DNA of 64,000 nt from Mycobacterium kubicae (GCF_015689175.1 NZ_CP065047.1:3720001-3784000), one strand, 5' to 3'. Positions 23,178 through 32,862 are shown, counted from the stretch's first letter. Numbers and translations are program-made. Notes: generated by a model not told the origin, from the letters alone.

Positions 23178-23852
23178 TCACAGCGAGGCAAGGATGTTCT
23201 GCATAGTGTCAATCTCCTGCTGCTGGCTCGACACTATTGAACGCGCCATTGCGGTCGCCGGAGGAAACTGACCGGATCCGATTTCATTCTGCGCCATACT
23301 GATTGCGCCGCGATGGTGCTCAATCATTTGCGACAAAAATAACTTGCTCGCCTCGACGCCCTGCGCGTTTCGAAGTGCTGCCATGTCTCCCTCGGGCATC
23401 ATTCCACCTCCCGCCGGCATCCCGCCACCATTCGGATTTCCACTTTGACTGGGCGAAGGACCCATACTCGGCATCGCGGTCTGGCCGGGATCCATCCCGG
23501 TTGTGGTCGGCATCGCGGACGCGCCCCACTGGCTCAACCAACTCTGCATCTGCTGAATCTCGGGCCCTTGAGCCGCCTTTATCTGGTTGGCAAGGTTCAC
23601 TACGCGGGGGTCGATCCCTTGCTTGCCCAGCACAATGTCGCTCATCTCGATTGCCTGCTGATGATGTTGAATCATGTGGTGCGCGAACGTCACGTCGTTT
23701 GCGTTGTGTGCACCCGCAGCAGACCCCGATGTCGAGACGCCACTGGTCGCCCGGCCCCCTTGGTCGTTCCCCGAATTACTGCACGCGCTCACACTGACTA
23801 GCCCGGCTATCGCCAATACAGCGACAGAAAGCACGAAGCTTCTTCTCAACAC
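23178..23852 (-). CDS. DUF305 lipoprotein, probable periplasmic metal binder
   Basis: A 224-residue protein. The GTG start has GGAAAGGA upstream. Signal sequence with lipobox VSVSAC. Two DUF305 repeats: FAHHMIQHHQQAIEM and LSQMIEHHRGAISMAQ, rich in His and Met. Between them lies a Gly/Met/Pro-rich linker (about residues 105-150). DUF305 proteins are four-helix ferritin-like folds found beside copper-resistance genes; copper binding outside the membrane is the likely role here. Confidence 0.9.
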   Translation of the reverse strand: MLRRSFVLSVAVLAIAGLVSVSACSNSGNDQGGRATSGVSTSGSAAGAHNANDVTFAHHMIQHHQQAIEMSDIVLGKQGIDPRVVNLANQIKAAQGPEIQQMQSWLSQWGASAMPTTTGMDPGQTAMPSMGPSPSQSGNPNGGGMPAGGGMMPEGDMAALRNAQGVEASKLFLSQMIEHHRGAISMAQNEIGSGQFPPATAMARSIVSSQQQEIDTMQNILASL

Positions 23853-24415
23853 TGCGGTCCTTTCCTCGGTTGCCGGCGAATTCGTCGGGGCACCAGCACG
23901 GCAGAGCCACATCTCGACCCAGTGTTCCCTACTCCCCTGCAGTCCAACCACTGGCCCCACGGAGATTATGTTTAGTGCGCGCCGCCATTTCGGTGGGTCG
24001 AGTTGGAGGTAACACGTCATCGCCGGATTTGTTCATGCAAGCGACACCACTCGTCCGATCACGACGAAACGACCTCGCCGATGACATATTCGCGATGGTA
24101 GACCCCCAACTCAGCAACAATGCAAACAGCCTATCGATGCTCTTGCGCCGCTACATCACCCGAGGGTCACGTCAGCGGTACCGCCGTCACTGCGGGCACA
24201 GTGCGCCGTCGACACGCGGCTAGGGTGCGGCTGCAACCGGTGAGCCCGGGGCGACGACTCGCTCAGATCGGTTATGGGAGAACCGCTGCCACGATGGTGG
24301 CGCCGATGGAGGCGTCCGCGTTGTTTCGCGTTTTCGTGCACACATCTGCATTGGAACAGAGGCCTATAGCTGGGCCAAGCTTCCCCCACACCTCGATTTG
24401 GGTTGCGGTCAACCT
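23853..24415. other. intergenic, no gene recognised
   Basis: Upstream region of the DUF305 gene and the site where the second IS3/intron copy inserted. It should contain the DUF305/DUF732 promoter, but no clear -10/-35 or dyad was found. The 4-bp target repeat ACCT is at 24412-24415. Confidence 0.3.
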
Positions 24416-24455
24416 TGACCTGTTCCCGGTTCCCCGGACGGTTGGTGTTGGGTGT

Positions 24456-27400
24456 TCACGCGGCCGTGTTCGTGGTCGTGTGGTGTCTTTCGTAGTCGAT
24501 GGGGCTGCGGTAGTCCAGGGCACTGTGGCGGCGCACCGGGTTGTAGAAGGCTTCGATGTATTCAAAGATTGCTGTGGCGAGCTCGGCGCGGGTGTTCCAG
24601 GTGCGGCGGTCGAGGAGCTCGATCTGCATAGAGCCGAAGAACGATTCGATCATCGCGTTATCGAACGCAGAAGCGACTCGCCCCATGGAGCCCAGCAGGC
24701 CGGCCTCGCGTAGCCGGTGGCCGAAAAGCCACGAGGTGTATTGAGTCCCACGGTCCGAATGGACCACTGTGCCAACGGGTTTGCGGCGTAGGCGGGCCAT
24801 GTCCAGGGCGTCGGCGACCAGTTCGGTGCGGAGGTGATCTGCGATCGACCAGCCCACTACCCGGCGGGAGTACACGTCGAGCACGACCGCGGCGTATATC
24901 CAGCCTTCGCAGGTGCGGTGCTGGGTGTAGGGGTCGGACCGGGGCGCGGTGTCGGCATTTCTACCGATCCGTTTCCCCGGCCCGCCCTCCGAACCCGCCG
25001 AGCGAATTTCTCCGCAACGGGCTCTCCACGGATTCAGGCCACTGGTGCAGTGATGTCCGTCGGCCTCGCTGTCCAAGGGGTGATGATTTTCGTGCCCCGG
25101 TAGCGGTATCGGGTGACCTCTACCTTCTGCGGCCGAAACATCGCCGTCTTGCCTTCGCGGATTTGCCAATTGGGCAGGAACCGTCGATGGAAGACGCCCC
25201 ACGCCAGCCCGTGGTGCCGTTTGCGCATCCAAGTCACCACCCGCCACCATGTGAAGTGGTCGAGGTAGTCGAAGGTGCGTTTGGACACCCCGTGCTGGAA
25301 GTAATTGCACCATCCCCGCAGGACGGGGTTGAGTTGGCGCAGCAGATCAGCGAGCGTTCGATGTTTGTGTCGCCGCGTCAGATTCCTGACTTTGTCGGTG
25401 ATGGACATAAGTGCCTTCTTCGACGGCCAGGTGTAGACGTAGTGCTTGGTCGTGCCCCTTTTGATCTGCCGTTGGATGCGGAAGCCGAGGAACTCGAACC
25501 CCTCGTCGACGTGGCAGATCCTGCTCTTCTCGACCGACAGGCGCAGGCCCATCGGCGCGAGCACTGCTGCGATCTCGTCCCAAAGCGCTTCGGCATCAGC
25601 GCGAGTGCCGTGGACCATGACACAGAAATCGTCTGCGTAGCGGACGATTTTCATGGTCGGAACTCCGGCGCGTCGATGCTTGGCACGTGTCCATTCCGGG
25701 CCGAGCGCCTTCCACTTCGCGGCGAAGTGCTCGTCGAGAACGGACAGGGCGACATTGCTGAGCAGTGGTGAGAGGATTCCGCCTTGCGGAGTGCCGGTGA
25801 TGGTGTCCCGGTAGCCGAGATCTTTCGAGAGAATCCCGGCTTTGAGGAACGACTTCACCAGGGCCAGAACGCGTTTGTCCCCGACACGTCGCCGCACCCG
25901 GCCCATAAGGGCCGAATGCGAGATTTCATCGAAGCACGCCGTGATGTCTCCCTCGAAAACCCAGTGATAGGCCCGTGAGCCGCTGGCGAGGTGATGGATC
26001 TCAGCGATGGCGTCCTGGGCTCGCCTGCCCGGCCGGAACCCATATGCGCACGGATGAAAGTCCGCCTCGAAAATGGGCTCCAGCACCAGCTTCAGCGAAG
26101 CTTGCACGACCCGGTCGGCGACGGTCGCGATACCCAGGCGGCGGAGCTTGCCGTTCGCCTTCGGGATCATCACCTCCCGCACCGGATCCGGCCGGAATAT
26201 CCGCTCCTTGAGTTCCTCGCGGAGCCGCTGAAGCAGTCCGACCGCCTCTGCCGCACCGACAGACCGCGGTGCGGTCCCATCGGCACCGGCTGAGCGCGCA
26301 CCCTTGTTCGTCCGCACCCGCTCCCACGCGAGGGTGAGGAATGCGGGGTCATAAACGAGGTTGTACAAATCATCGAAACAGCGGTCGCTTTCATCAACCG
26401 CCCAATGGTGCAGTTTGCGTTGCATCCTGCGTACCCGCAGCTCGGCCGTGTCCGGGTCGGGCCACAAAGCACTCGTATTCACAAGTGACCTCCACAGTCT
26501 GCGTACTCGCCGCGAACCCGCTGGAGCCCTTTGCCATGCGACCGGCTTTCCCGGCCTCGGACTACTACGGCTCCTCCGCCCCACCACACCGGCATCAGCC
26601 GACGACTGCCTACCCCTCCAGCCCGGCTGGCTGCCGGATCTGACCGGGGACCGGCGCGGTGGTTCCCGTGTTCACTGTCAACCGTTTGACGGGTGAGGTG
26701 TCCAGCTATGCCCCTGCGACCTCGTCACGGCTACGCCGCAGTCCTTCACCGTGACCTCCCGAACCGGCGACATCAACCGGCCCACGAGTTCCCCGCCCTC
26801 AGGGCGGGTGCGCGTCGCTGCCCAGCCCGCATCCGCCAGGTTGGAGCTGGTGGTCTTCTCTTAAGAGGCGTTCAGCCGCTGGTTCCTCGCGTACACCTTC
26901 CCGTCTCGCTAGCCGGACCCGACCCGTCTGGCAGTACCAGGCCGTCCCGGCGTTGTCGGGGCTGCTTCCCACCCTCACCAAAGTCTCTTTAGATCAGGCT
27001 GCCCCCAGCTTCTACCGGGCCACTGCGATGGCTCGGCGACGGTGGTCTCTCACCTCCGTTCGGTTGAACAGCGCCTCACGGCGCTCGATGTCGGTGACCC
27101 ACAACCGGTCGGGACCTTCGGCGCGGAACTGCCGCTGAACCAGATCCGGCCACGATGCGGCCGCCGGCGGTTCCCGCCTCCAGCGGCGGCGATGAACGCC
27201 CTGCACGCCAACCAGTTTCATGCACCGCCACACCCGCTTATGGCTGACCTCAATCCCATGGCCGTGACGCAGCTCAGCCTGGATACGGCGCACCCCGTAG
27301 GTTTGACGCGACGCGGTGTGAATTGCGGTGATGGTGTTGGCCAGCTCGGCGTCGTGGCGGTCGCGATCGCAGGCCGGCCGAGTGCGCCATTCGTAATAGC

Positions 27401-27490
27401 CGGACGTCGACACCTGCAGGATCCGGCAGGTCAGCGCGACAGGGAAGCCCTGCGCAGCCAGCTCTTGGACCAGCCGGAACCCTATTTTGG
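24456..27490 (-). CDS. IS3-family transposase OrfB, two exons around the intron
   Basis: Exon 1 runs from the frameshift region near 27490 to 27087: CRILQVSTSGYYEWR, TYGVRRIQAELRHGHGIEVS, DRLWVTDI. Exon 2 (24926-24456) continues TQHRTCEGWIYAAVVLDVY and completes the DDE core. The intron enters directly after the first catalytic Asp region. OrfB probably lacks its own start and is made by -1 frameshift at CCCAAAATAG after OrfA. A transposase would need both frameshifting and splicing. Confidence 0.8.
24927..27086 (-). ncRNA. group II intron ribozyme with internal reverse transcriptase, copy 2
   Basis: Same 2160-bp length and insertion point as copy 1, reverse orientation. Domain V hairpin near 24992-25025. 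The exon junctions (ATC before, ACCCAG after) keep the transposase frame when joined. Confidence 0.8.
25034..26482 (-). CDS. ltrA: group II intron reverse transcriptase/maturase, copy 2
   Basis: The translation is identical to the copy 1 protein: 482 residues from the GTG with upstream GGAGG, YADD active site, maturase region, no HNH endonuclease seen. Identity of two 1.4 kb genes indicates recent duplication or gene conversion between the inverted copies. Confidence 0.93.
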   Translation of the reverse strand: MNTSALWPDPDTAELRVRRMQRKLHHWAVDESDRCFDDLYNLVYDPAFLTLAWERVRTNKGARSAGADGTAPRSVGAAEAVGLLQRLREELKERIFRPDPVREVMIPKANGKLRRLGIATVADRVVQASLKLVLEPIFEADFHPCAYGFRPGRRAQDAIAEIHHLASGSRAYHWVFEGDITACFDEISHSALMGRVRRRVGDKRVLALVKSFLKAGILSKDLGYRDTITGTPQGGILSPLLSNVALSVLDEHFAAKWKALGPEWTRAKHRRAGVPTMKIVRYADDFCVMVHGTRADAEALWDEIAAVLAPMGLRLSVEKSRICHVDEGFEFLGFRIQRQIKRGTTKHYVYTWPSKKALMSITDKVRNLTRRHKHRTLADLLRQLNPVLRGWCNYFQHGVSKRTFDYLDHFTWWRVVTWMRKRHHGLAWGVFHRRFLPNWQIREGKTAMFRPQKVEVTRYRYRGTKIITPWTARPTDITAPVA

Positions 27491-27769
27491 GAGGATGTTG
27501 TCCCGGGCGAAGTAGGCGCTGGCCCGTTTGAGGATCTCCACTTCCATCTCCAGAACCCGCTTTTCTCGGCGCAGCCGCACCAGTTCAGCGCGCTCATCGC
27601 GGGTCAGGCCCTCTTTGTGGCCCTCCTCAACGTCGGCCAGATCCATCCATCGACGCAAACAGGACTCGCTGATCCCCAGATCTTTGGCAACCTTGGCGAT
27701 CGGCTTCTCCCGCAGACGGGCCAACTCCACCGCACGACGGCGAAACTCCTCCGGATGAGCAGCAGGCAT
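27482..27769 (-). CDS. IS3-family OrfA
   Basis: OrfA from MPAAHPEEFRRRAVELARL, about 95 residues; an upstream in-frame ATG at 27802 is less likely. Helix-turn-helix IAKVAKDLGISESCLRRWMD, then coiled coil LVRLRREKRVLEMEVEILKR. It ends at TAG in the CCCAAAATAG slippery region. OrfA binds the ends and is joined to OrfB by frameshifting. Confidence 0.9.
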   Translation of the reverse strand: MPAAHPEEFRRRAVELARLREKPIAKVAKDLGISESCLRRWMDLADVEEGHKEGLTRDERAELVRLRREKRVLEMEVEILKRASAYFARDNILPK

Positions 27770-27978
27770 CTTCTCTCGGACTCCTTCCCTTGAGACGATC
27801 ATCGCCTCAACCTCGGTGTCCGGGAAATCGGGAACAGGTCAACCTTCCGTTATGACCATCGTCCAATTTCATGCCGAACTTAACTGCACCAGTATTCGAC
27901 GACACCAGCACCTCACTCACTCGAACGAACCATGCATCCGCAGCACCCTCCGATGTTCGCCGTACGCCCGGTGCCAGC

Positions 27979-28007
27979 TCTACTATCTACGTAAGGAGAA
28001 AGTAGGA
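27979..28007 (+). promoter_or_regulatory. putative BlaI-type operator upstream of blaI copy 1
   Basis: TACTATCTACGTA at 27981-27993 recurs exactly, in reverse orientation, upstream of the second blaI (52591-52603). AAAGTAG follows at 27999. It lies about 80 bp before the GTG start of the repressor gene. Confidence 0.6.
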
Positions 28008-28074
28008 TGTTCGACATCATGTGCTCGGCCCACGAAGGCCAGCGCAACCCGCTACCCGCATTTGGAGGCCCCCG

Positions 28075-28452
28075 GTGCGCATTCGAGGATTCGGGGAGCT
28101 CGAGGCGGTCATTATGGACCGTCTCTGGATCCGCGACCCGGCCGTTCGGACCACAGTGCGTGAGGTGTTCGACGGATTGGCCGGCGAGCGCACCATCGCC
28201 TACACAACGGTCATGTCCACAATGGACAACCTCCATAACAAAGGCTGGTTGGCGAGGGAACGCGACGGCAAGGCGTACCGCTATTGGCCAACCCTGTCGC
28301 GTGAGGAGCACAGCGCTCGCCTGATGCGGGAGGCCCTTGACGGTGGTGGCCGTACAGATTTGGTGCTTCACCACTTCGTTGAACAGATCGACTCTGAGGA
28401 ATCTGCGCGGTTGCGTGCCGCACTTCGCCGGCTGGCGGAACGAACGGATTAG
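28075..28452 (+). CDS. blaI: BlaI/MecI/CopY-family repressor, copy 1
   Basis: A 125-residue winged-helix repressor from GTG 28075 with GGAGG 8 bases upstream. It begins VRIRGFGELEAVIMDRLW and contains TTVREVFDGL, RTIAYTTVMSTMDNL (recognition helix), and RERDGKAYRYWPTLSREEHS, where BlaI proteins are cleaved or dimerise. About 85% alike to the second copy at 52136-52519. In M. tuberculosis BlaI (Rv1846c) pairs with BlaR1 (Rv1845c). Its own partner gene downstream is broken. Confidence 0.9.
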   Translation: MRIRGFGELEAVIMDRLWIRDPAVRTTVREVFDGLAGERTIAYTTVMSTMDNLHNKGWLARERDGKAYRYWPTLSREEHSARLMREALDGGGRTDLVLHHFVEQIDSEESARLRAALRRLAERTD

Positions 28453-28454
28453 CG

Positions 28455-29042
28455 TTGAGCACCGCCATCTGCCTTCTTGTGTACAGCCTGGCCGTGCTGC
28501 TTGCGGGACCACCGCTGGTAAATGCGCTGGCCCGCGATGGTTACGCCCCCCGCTTAGGGGTTGCGGCTTGGCTGGTCGCCATTGGCACCGTACTGCTCAC
28601 TTGGTCAAACGCTGCAGGAATCATCACAGTCGAAGTGGCCGGCCACTGGGAGTACCCACGCAATGTCGTTGCGTCCTGCTTGGCCGCGTTGCGCGGCGTG
28701 GCGGCGGAAAGCGCAGGGAGTGCACTGCAGATTGCATCGTCTGTGGTCATGGCGGCGACAGCGCTGTTAGCCATACTCGCCGCGGGGAGACTGGCCAGAA
28801 CCGTCTCGCGAATACGCGCCCGCGCACACCAGCACGCAGAGGCCGTGCGTCTTGTCGGTCACCCGACAGCAGACCCGCAAGTTGTAGTCTAGAGGCCGCC
28901 GAACCAGCCGCCTGATGTGTCTCGGGTCGCCCACCAGCAATCGTCGTCACCAGCGCTGCGCTTGCCGCACTGGATACCCGCGAGCTCGCGGCGGTGCTTG
29001 CGCACGAACGGGCCCATCTCACAGGACGACACTCCTTACGCG
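28455..29042 (+). pseudogene. BlaR1-type M56 peptidase, broken copy
   Basis: From TTG 28455, 2 bases after blaI: membrane segments as in the intact paralog (ICLLVYSLAVLLAGPPL, GVAAWLVAIGTVLL). The frame stops at TAG 28890-28892. The family continues in another frame (AIVVTSAALAALDTRELAAV, LAHERAHLTG with HExxH), then ends near 29042. So one frameshift plus loss of the C-terminal third. The sensor is inactive. Confidence 0.85.
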
Positions 29043-29162
29043 ACGTCGCTCTTAACGTTGCTTTCAGGGCTATGGCTATCCCACGAGCCCTCGGCCGGTA
29101 ACGCGACGATCTACGATCAAAACTGTGTGTAGCGGCGCTTGTCTGAAGTTTGAACGCTATCT

Positions 29163-30122
29163 TCACCAGGCATGACCGCCTCCGTATGAGCGCAGGTGAG
29201 TTCGCGCAGTGTTTGTGCGCTTCTCGGGGTTTGTGAACTCGCATCCCCCAGCAGCGGTGAAGGGATAGGTCAGCTGGTCGAGGTAGCCGCTGGGGTAGTC
29301 GGGTTTGGCAGCCATGCCGAGTTGATCGGTGCTGAACCGGCGATGCGGGTCGTAGGAGAACGTGCGCAACAGGTGATCCCACATCAACGTGAATAGGCCA
29401 AAGTTGACGTCGCCTACGCCGGCCCACTTCAGGTGATGGAAGCGGTGCCCCTCGTTGAGTGCCAGGAGGTATTTGGCCGGCCCGACGCGGTAGTCGGCGT
29501 TGGAGTGCTGGAGCAGCAACTGGATCGCGGTGGCGGTGGCCAGCGCTGCGGCAACGTTGACCGGCAGCCCGAGCAGAATCAGCGGGGCAACACCGGCAGC
29601 CATTTCGATGCTTTGGTGCAGCGGATGCTTCATCAAACCGTTGAGCCCGTAAAAGCGGGTCACGCTGTGGTGCACAGCGTGAAACCGCCACAGCACCGCG
29701 ATCTTGTGGCTGGCCAGATGCACCAACGTGATGCCCAGATCGGCGACCAGGATCGCGATCACCAACTGTGTGACGAACGGCCAATGGCTGGGCCAAATCT
29801 CGGCGGCGGGCACCACAGCAGCCAACATGGGGATAGCGGCCACACTGGCCACGATGAGGGTTTCGTTGACCGCGGCGTGGATGCGGTCGCGCCAGCTGTC
29901 GGCCTGGTCGCGGTTCCACGACTCGTCGTAGGGGATCACCCGTTCAGCCACAAACGACGCGGCGATCCCGACGGTCACAACGAGCAGCAGCAGGTATTTC
30001 GGTGCGCCGTAGGCGGTGAGGCCGATGGCGGCGCCGTTGAGGCCAACCAGCATGAAGGGCGCGTATCCATAGCGGATCAGCGTCTGCCTCAGGGCTTTTG
30101 GTGGGACGTTGATGGCGGTCAT
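29163..30122 (-). CDS. fatty-acid hydroxylase / sterol desaturase family membrane enzyme
   Basis: A 319-residue integral membrane di-iron enzyme. The histidine clusters typical of the superfamily are HLASH, HAVHH and HRFHH, with a further LLQHSNADY. Five or so hydrophobic segments are in the first 230 residues. It inserts oxygen into, or desaturates, a lipid chain; the substrate cannot be told. It lies 47 bp after an AraC regulator on the same strand and interrupts the metal genes, so it is probably a separate cargo pair. Confidence 0.88.
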   Translation of the reverse strand: MTAINVPPKALRQTLIRYGYAPFMLVGLNGAAIGLTAYGAPKYLLLLVVTVGIAASFVAERVIPYDESWNRDQADSWRDRIHAAVNETLIVASVAAIPMLAAVVPAAEIWPSHWPFVTQLVIAILVADLGITLVHLASHKIAVLWRFHAVHHSVTRFYGLNGLMKHPLHQSIEMAAGVAPLILLGLPVNVAAALATATAIQLLLQHSNADYRVGPAKYLLALNEGHRFHHLKWAGVGDVNFGLFTLMWDHLLRTFSYDPHRRFSTDQLGMAAKPDYPSGYLDQLTYPFTAAGGCEFTNPEKRTNTARTHLRSYGGGHAW

Positions 30123-30169
30123 GTCTTGAGTCTCGCCGCGGTACGGCCGGGACGGATTGAACGATTCGG

Positions 30170-30949
30170 CTACACATCATCGACGATCAGCTGCACGGTG
30201 TAGTACAGCGCCGAGGGGGCAAGGCCGAACATGGCGCGACACGTTCGGGTCAGATGGGCGCTGTCGGCGAACCCGGCGGCGTGGGCGGCGGCGGTGAGAT
30301 CCGCGCCATCGGCGACCGCGCGCAACGCCGTCATCAGTCGCAGCCACAGCACATAGCGCCGCAGCGGCAACCCAACCTGATCGGTGAACAGGTGCGTCAG
30401 CCGGGCCGTGGACCAGCCGATACGGCCGGCGACATCACTGGTGCGCACCGGCCCGCCGCCGATCATGTCGCGCATCTGCCGCAGCGCCGCGGTCACCGCA
30501 GGATGGCGCGACCCACCTCTCGAGGCCGCGGCGTCATGAAAGTGGGCCACCACGTCGGCCGCGACGATTGGGACCGGTGTCACGGGCAGCTCCAGGTGGG
30601 CCAGCAAGCAGGGTTGGGGCCATGCGATGCGGCCGGCGAGGTTCGCGGCGCGGCCCGCCGCGGTGTCGGGGTCAAGGAACACGATCGCCCCTTCCGCGGC
30701 GCCGGTTTCGATGCGGTGTGCGGTGTCGGCCGCAACGACCAGGCGGGTGCCACCGTGCGATGCACCTTCGTCGTCAGTCATCGTGATCGCGGTGTCGGCG
30801 AGGATGACCTGCACCGCGTGATGAGAGTGGGTGTCGGTGGGGCCTATCGCGCCACTGAACGCCAACACCCCCGGCCGCAGCAGCGCGGTACCCGCCCACC
30901 CGGCACGCGGTGACCGGGAAGCGGTCACACACCTGGACACACCGACCAC
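30170..30949 (-). CDS. AraC-family regulator with cupin-like N-terminus
   Basis: A 259-residue regulator. The N-terminal half has a cupin-type ligand pocket (THSHHAVQVILADTAITM). The C-terminal double helix-turn-helix covers about 165-250: TSDVAGRIGWSTARLTHLF and LTAAAHAAGFADSAHLTRTC. It precedes the desaturase gene on the same strand and probably controls it. Divergent from the ArsR gene at 31008. Confidence 0.88.
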   Translation of the reverse strand: MVGVSRCVTASRSPRAGWAGTALLRPGVLAFSGAIGPTDTHSHHAVQVILADTAITMTDDEGASHGGTRLVVAADTAHRIETGAAEGAIVFLDPDTAAGRAANLAGRIAWPQPCLLAHLELPVTPVPIVAADVVAHFHDAAASRGGSRHPAVTAALRQMRDMIGGGPVRTSDVAGRIGWSTARLTHLFTDQVGLPLRRYVLWLRLMTALRAVADGADLTAAAHAAGFADSAHLTRTCRAMFGLAPSALYYTVQLIVDDV

Positions 30950-31007
30950 TCCTTCCCGCTGAAGCCGATGCCTTTCGATCAGCGACTATCTACGCTATCA
31001 TCGGTTT

Positions 31008-31403
31008 ATGCCGATGGATAGTGCGGGGTCAGACACCGTCGAGTCGGGGCGGGAGGGCCTGAAGGGGGCCGTGGCGTTGTTTCACAGCCTGTCGGATCCG
31101 ACCCGGCTGGCAATCACCCGACGGCTCGCCGGCGGGCAGGCCCGGGTGGTGGATTTGACCCGGGAACTGGGGTTGCCGCAGTCCACCGTCTCCACGCATG
31201 TGTCCTGCCTGCGTGACTGCGGCCTGGTGGTGGGCCGGGCCGAGGGCCGGCAGATGTTTTACAGCCTGACCCGGCCCGAGCTGATGGACCTGTTCGCCGC
31301 CGCCGAAACGCTGCTAGCCGCCACCGGCAACGCGGTGGCGTTGTGCCCTACTTGCGGCCCACCGCCAGCCAATCTGCCGAGGATGAGACCACGCGATGAG
31401 TGA
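31008..31403 (+). CDS. ArsR-family repressor, CadC/SmtB-like
   Basis: A 131-residue winged-helix protein: FHSLSDPTRLAITRRLAGG, VVDLTRELGLPQSTVSTHVS (recognition helix), then YSLTRPEL. The C-terminal CPTCGPP could be a metal site; the alpha-3 site ELCVCD of the other sensors is replaced by ARVVDL without cysteine. Its last bases overlap the start of a truncated cation ATPase, the layout of cadmium operons. Upstream GACTATCTACGCTATCATCGG (30983 on) may be its operator. Confidence 0.88.
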   Translation: MPMDSAGSDTVESGREGLKGAVALFHSLSDPTRLAITRRLAGGQARVVDLTRELGLPQSTVSTHVSCLRDCGLVVGRAEGRQMFYSLTRPELMDLFAAAETLLAATGNAVALCPTCGPPPANLPRMRPRDE

Positions 31404-31700
31404 CGCATGCGGCTGCGACACCGACGAACCCGGCGTCGGCGGGGCGGCGGAGGCGAGCCCGAAAAGCCCTGGGAGCTACGGGAATTGCAGTTCGCCGCCG
31501 CCTCTGGGGTGTTGTTGTTAGCTGCTTTGATCATCCGCCGGACAGGCGACTGCGCCACCTGTCGATCACCGTCTTAGCCGGCGTGTTGGTGGGCCTCTTG
31601 CCAGGCTTCGTGGCCGGACCAGGCTGCGATCACGCCACAACGAGGCCCGTGGCGGGGTCGGCCCACCGCCACCTCAGGGCCGTGTTGAGGCCGAGTCCCA
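31396..31700 (+). pseudogene. cation P-type ATPase, N-terminal remnant
   Basis: ATG 31396 overlaps the ArsR stop. The first frame gives MSDACGCDTDEPG; after one frame change it continues EKPWELRELQFAAASGVLLL and IIRRTG, matching the N-terminus of CtpG/CadA-like ATPases such as the one at 20194. Only the first 60-100 residues remain. The ATPase that this ArsR would control is therefore gone. Confidence 0.75.
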
Positions 31701-31705
31701 CCTGA

Positions 31706-32195
31706 CCTGCAGCGGGTCAATCAGTATGAAAGGTGACCACCCGTCCGTATGGCAGGACGATCGTCGATCCCGTTGTGCGACTGGGCCTCCAGTTTTGAAT
31801 ATCGTTGTCTTCGCAGCCAGCCGGACCCTTAAGGCAGCGACCATGCTGAAGATTACATGTTCTCGCGAAACCGCTCCTCAACACGCGCGGCATGACAGAG
31901 GATGGATTCCACACTTGATAAGCCGTTGACGCGCTCTCCCTTCTTATTTCGGCGTTGTACGCGCAACCTGGAGACACGGAACGGAACCTTCGCGCCGCGC
32001 CTGCCGCGGTGCCCTTTGGCTGCCAACCGGCGGCTTGCGCAAGCAGCAATGCTTTTCCCCTAGTCTCCTACTGATCTACTTAGTAGAATCGTAGGTAGCG
32101 TGTCCCCTAAACGGACGAACCCAAGACACGCATCACCTATCACCCCGACGTGGATCGTCGACTTACCCAACAATCGCGCAAAACGATGAGGAGTT
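31706..32195. other. intergenic with a BlaI-type operator
   Basis: No gene recognised. CTACTTAGTAG at 32076-32086, inside a longer conserved block 32067-32096, matches sites upstream of the two Met-rich genes and the second blaI. It lies 110 bp before the CsoR-HMA fusion gene and probably controls it. Confidence 0.55.
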
Positions 32196-32750
32196 ATGAG
32201 GCCGAAGTTGACTGACAAGAAGCGCGCCGCGCTGAATTGCGTGAAGTCCGTTCGGCGCGGCTTGGACGGCATCATCCGCATGCTTGAGTCGGACGCGTAT
32301 TGCGTAGATGTGATGAAGCAGATTTCGGCGATCCAGGCCTCGTTGGAACGTGTGGACCGCGTGCTGTTGCACGATCATTTGGAGTGGTACGTGTCGGATG
32401 CCGTGCGAAGCGGCGGTGGACAGGCGGCCATTGAAGAATTGGTCGGCGCGGTGAAGTTCACTGCAGCCTTCACGGTCTCGAACGCTCGGTTCATGGGGAC
32501 TGGGTTGGCAGAGGCGGGAGAATTCGCACCGGCACCGCGTTTGACGACAACGATTTTGACGCTTCCTGGGATTTCGTCGCGGTCGTGCAAGGCAGCTCTT
32601 GAAGGTTTTGTGGCGCCCATCGTGGGCGTGGCCGCCGTCGAGGTCGACCTATCCGCAAAAACGATTACCGTCCATCACGACGGCCGAGCACCCGCCCGAG
32701 TGCTGGTCGAGACGATCGAGGAACAGGGCTATCACGTTGCGGACGCGTGA
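32196..32750 (+). CDS. CsoR-HMA fusion protein, copy 1
   Basis: A 184-residue fusion of a CsoR/RcnR (DUF156) four-helix repressor domain (about 1-90) and a heavy-metal-associated domain (about 108-182: LTLPGISSRSC to EEQGYHV). At the CsoR copper ligands C36-H61-C65 (M. tuberculosis numbering, which fits here) it has C36 and H61 but tyrosine at 65. The HMA CxxC is SxxC. So both metal sites lack a cysteine. It could be an altered sensor. The paralog at 49240 keeps C65. Confidence 0.88.
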   Translation: MRPKLTDKKRAALNCVKSVRRGLDGIIRMLESDAYCVDVMKQISAIQASLERVDRVLLHDHLEWYVSDAVRSGGGQAAIEELVGAVKFTAAFTVSNARFMGTGLAEAGEFAPAPRLTTTILTLPGISSRSCKAALEGFVAPIVGVAAVEVDLSAKTITVHHDGRAPARVLVETIEEQGYHVADA

Positions 32751-32862
32751 TCGCTGGCCGTAGGAAAACTGAACGTCATCGCCTCGCGCTGCCGTCGGCG
32801 GATTGCACACGAGACGCACCTCCGGCGAGCAGTCCTTCTACGGAAGTGAGCGGTCAGATCTC

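Larger units (their letters stand above)
24416..27841 (-). mobile_element. IS3-family element carrying a group II intron, copy 2, complete
   Basis: Terminal repeats TGACCTGTTCCCGGTTCCCC at 24416 and the complement of TGACCTGTTCCCGATTTCCC ending at 27841. ACCT is duplicated at 24412-24415 and 27842-27845. The total is 3426 bp, of which 2160 is intron, leaving a 1266-bp IS of normal size. Unlike copy 1 the exon reading frame is open, so splicing could restore a transposase. Confidence 0.93.

Noticed and set aside
28075..28452. Beta-lactam resistance locus because of BlaI/BlaR1
   Set aside because: No beta-lactamase or penicillin-binding gene in the window; the linked genes are metal-type.
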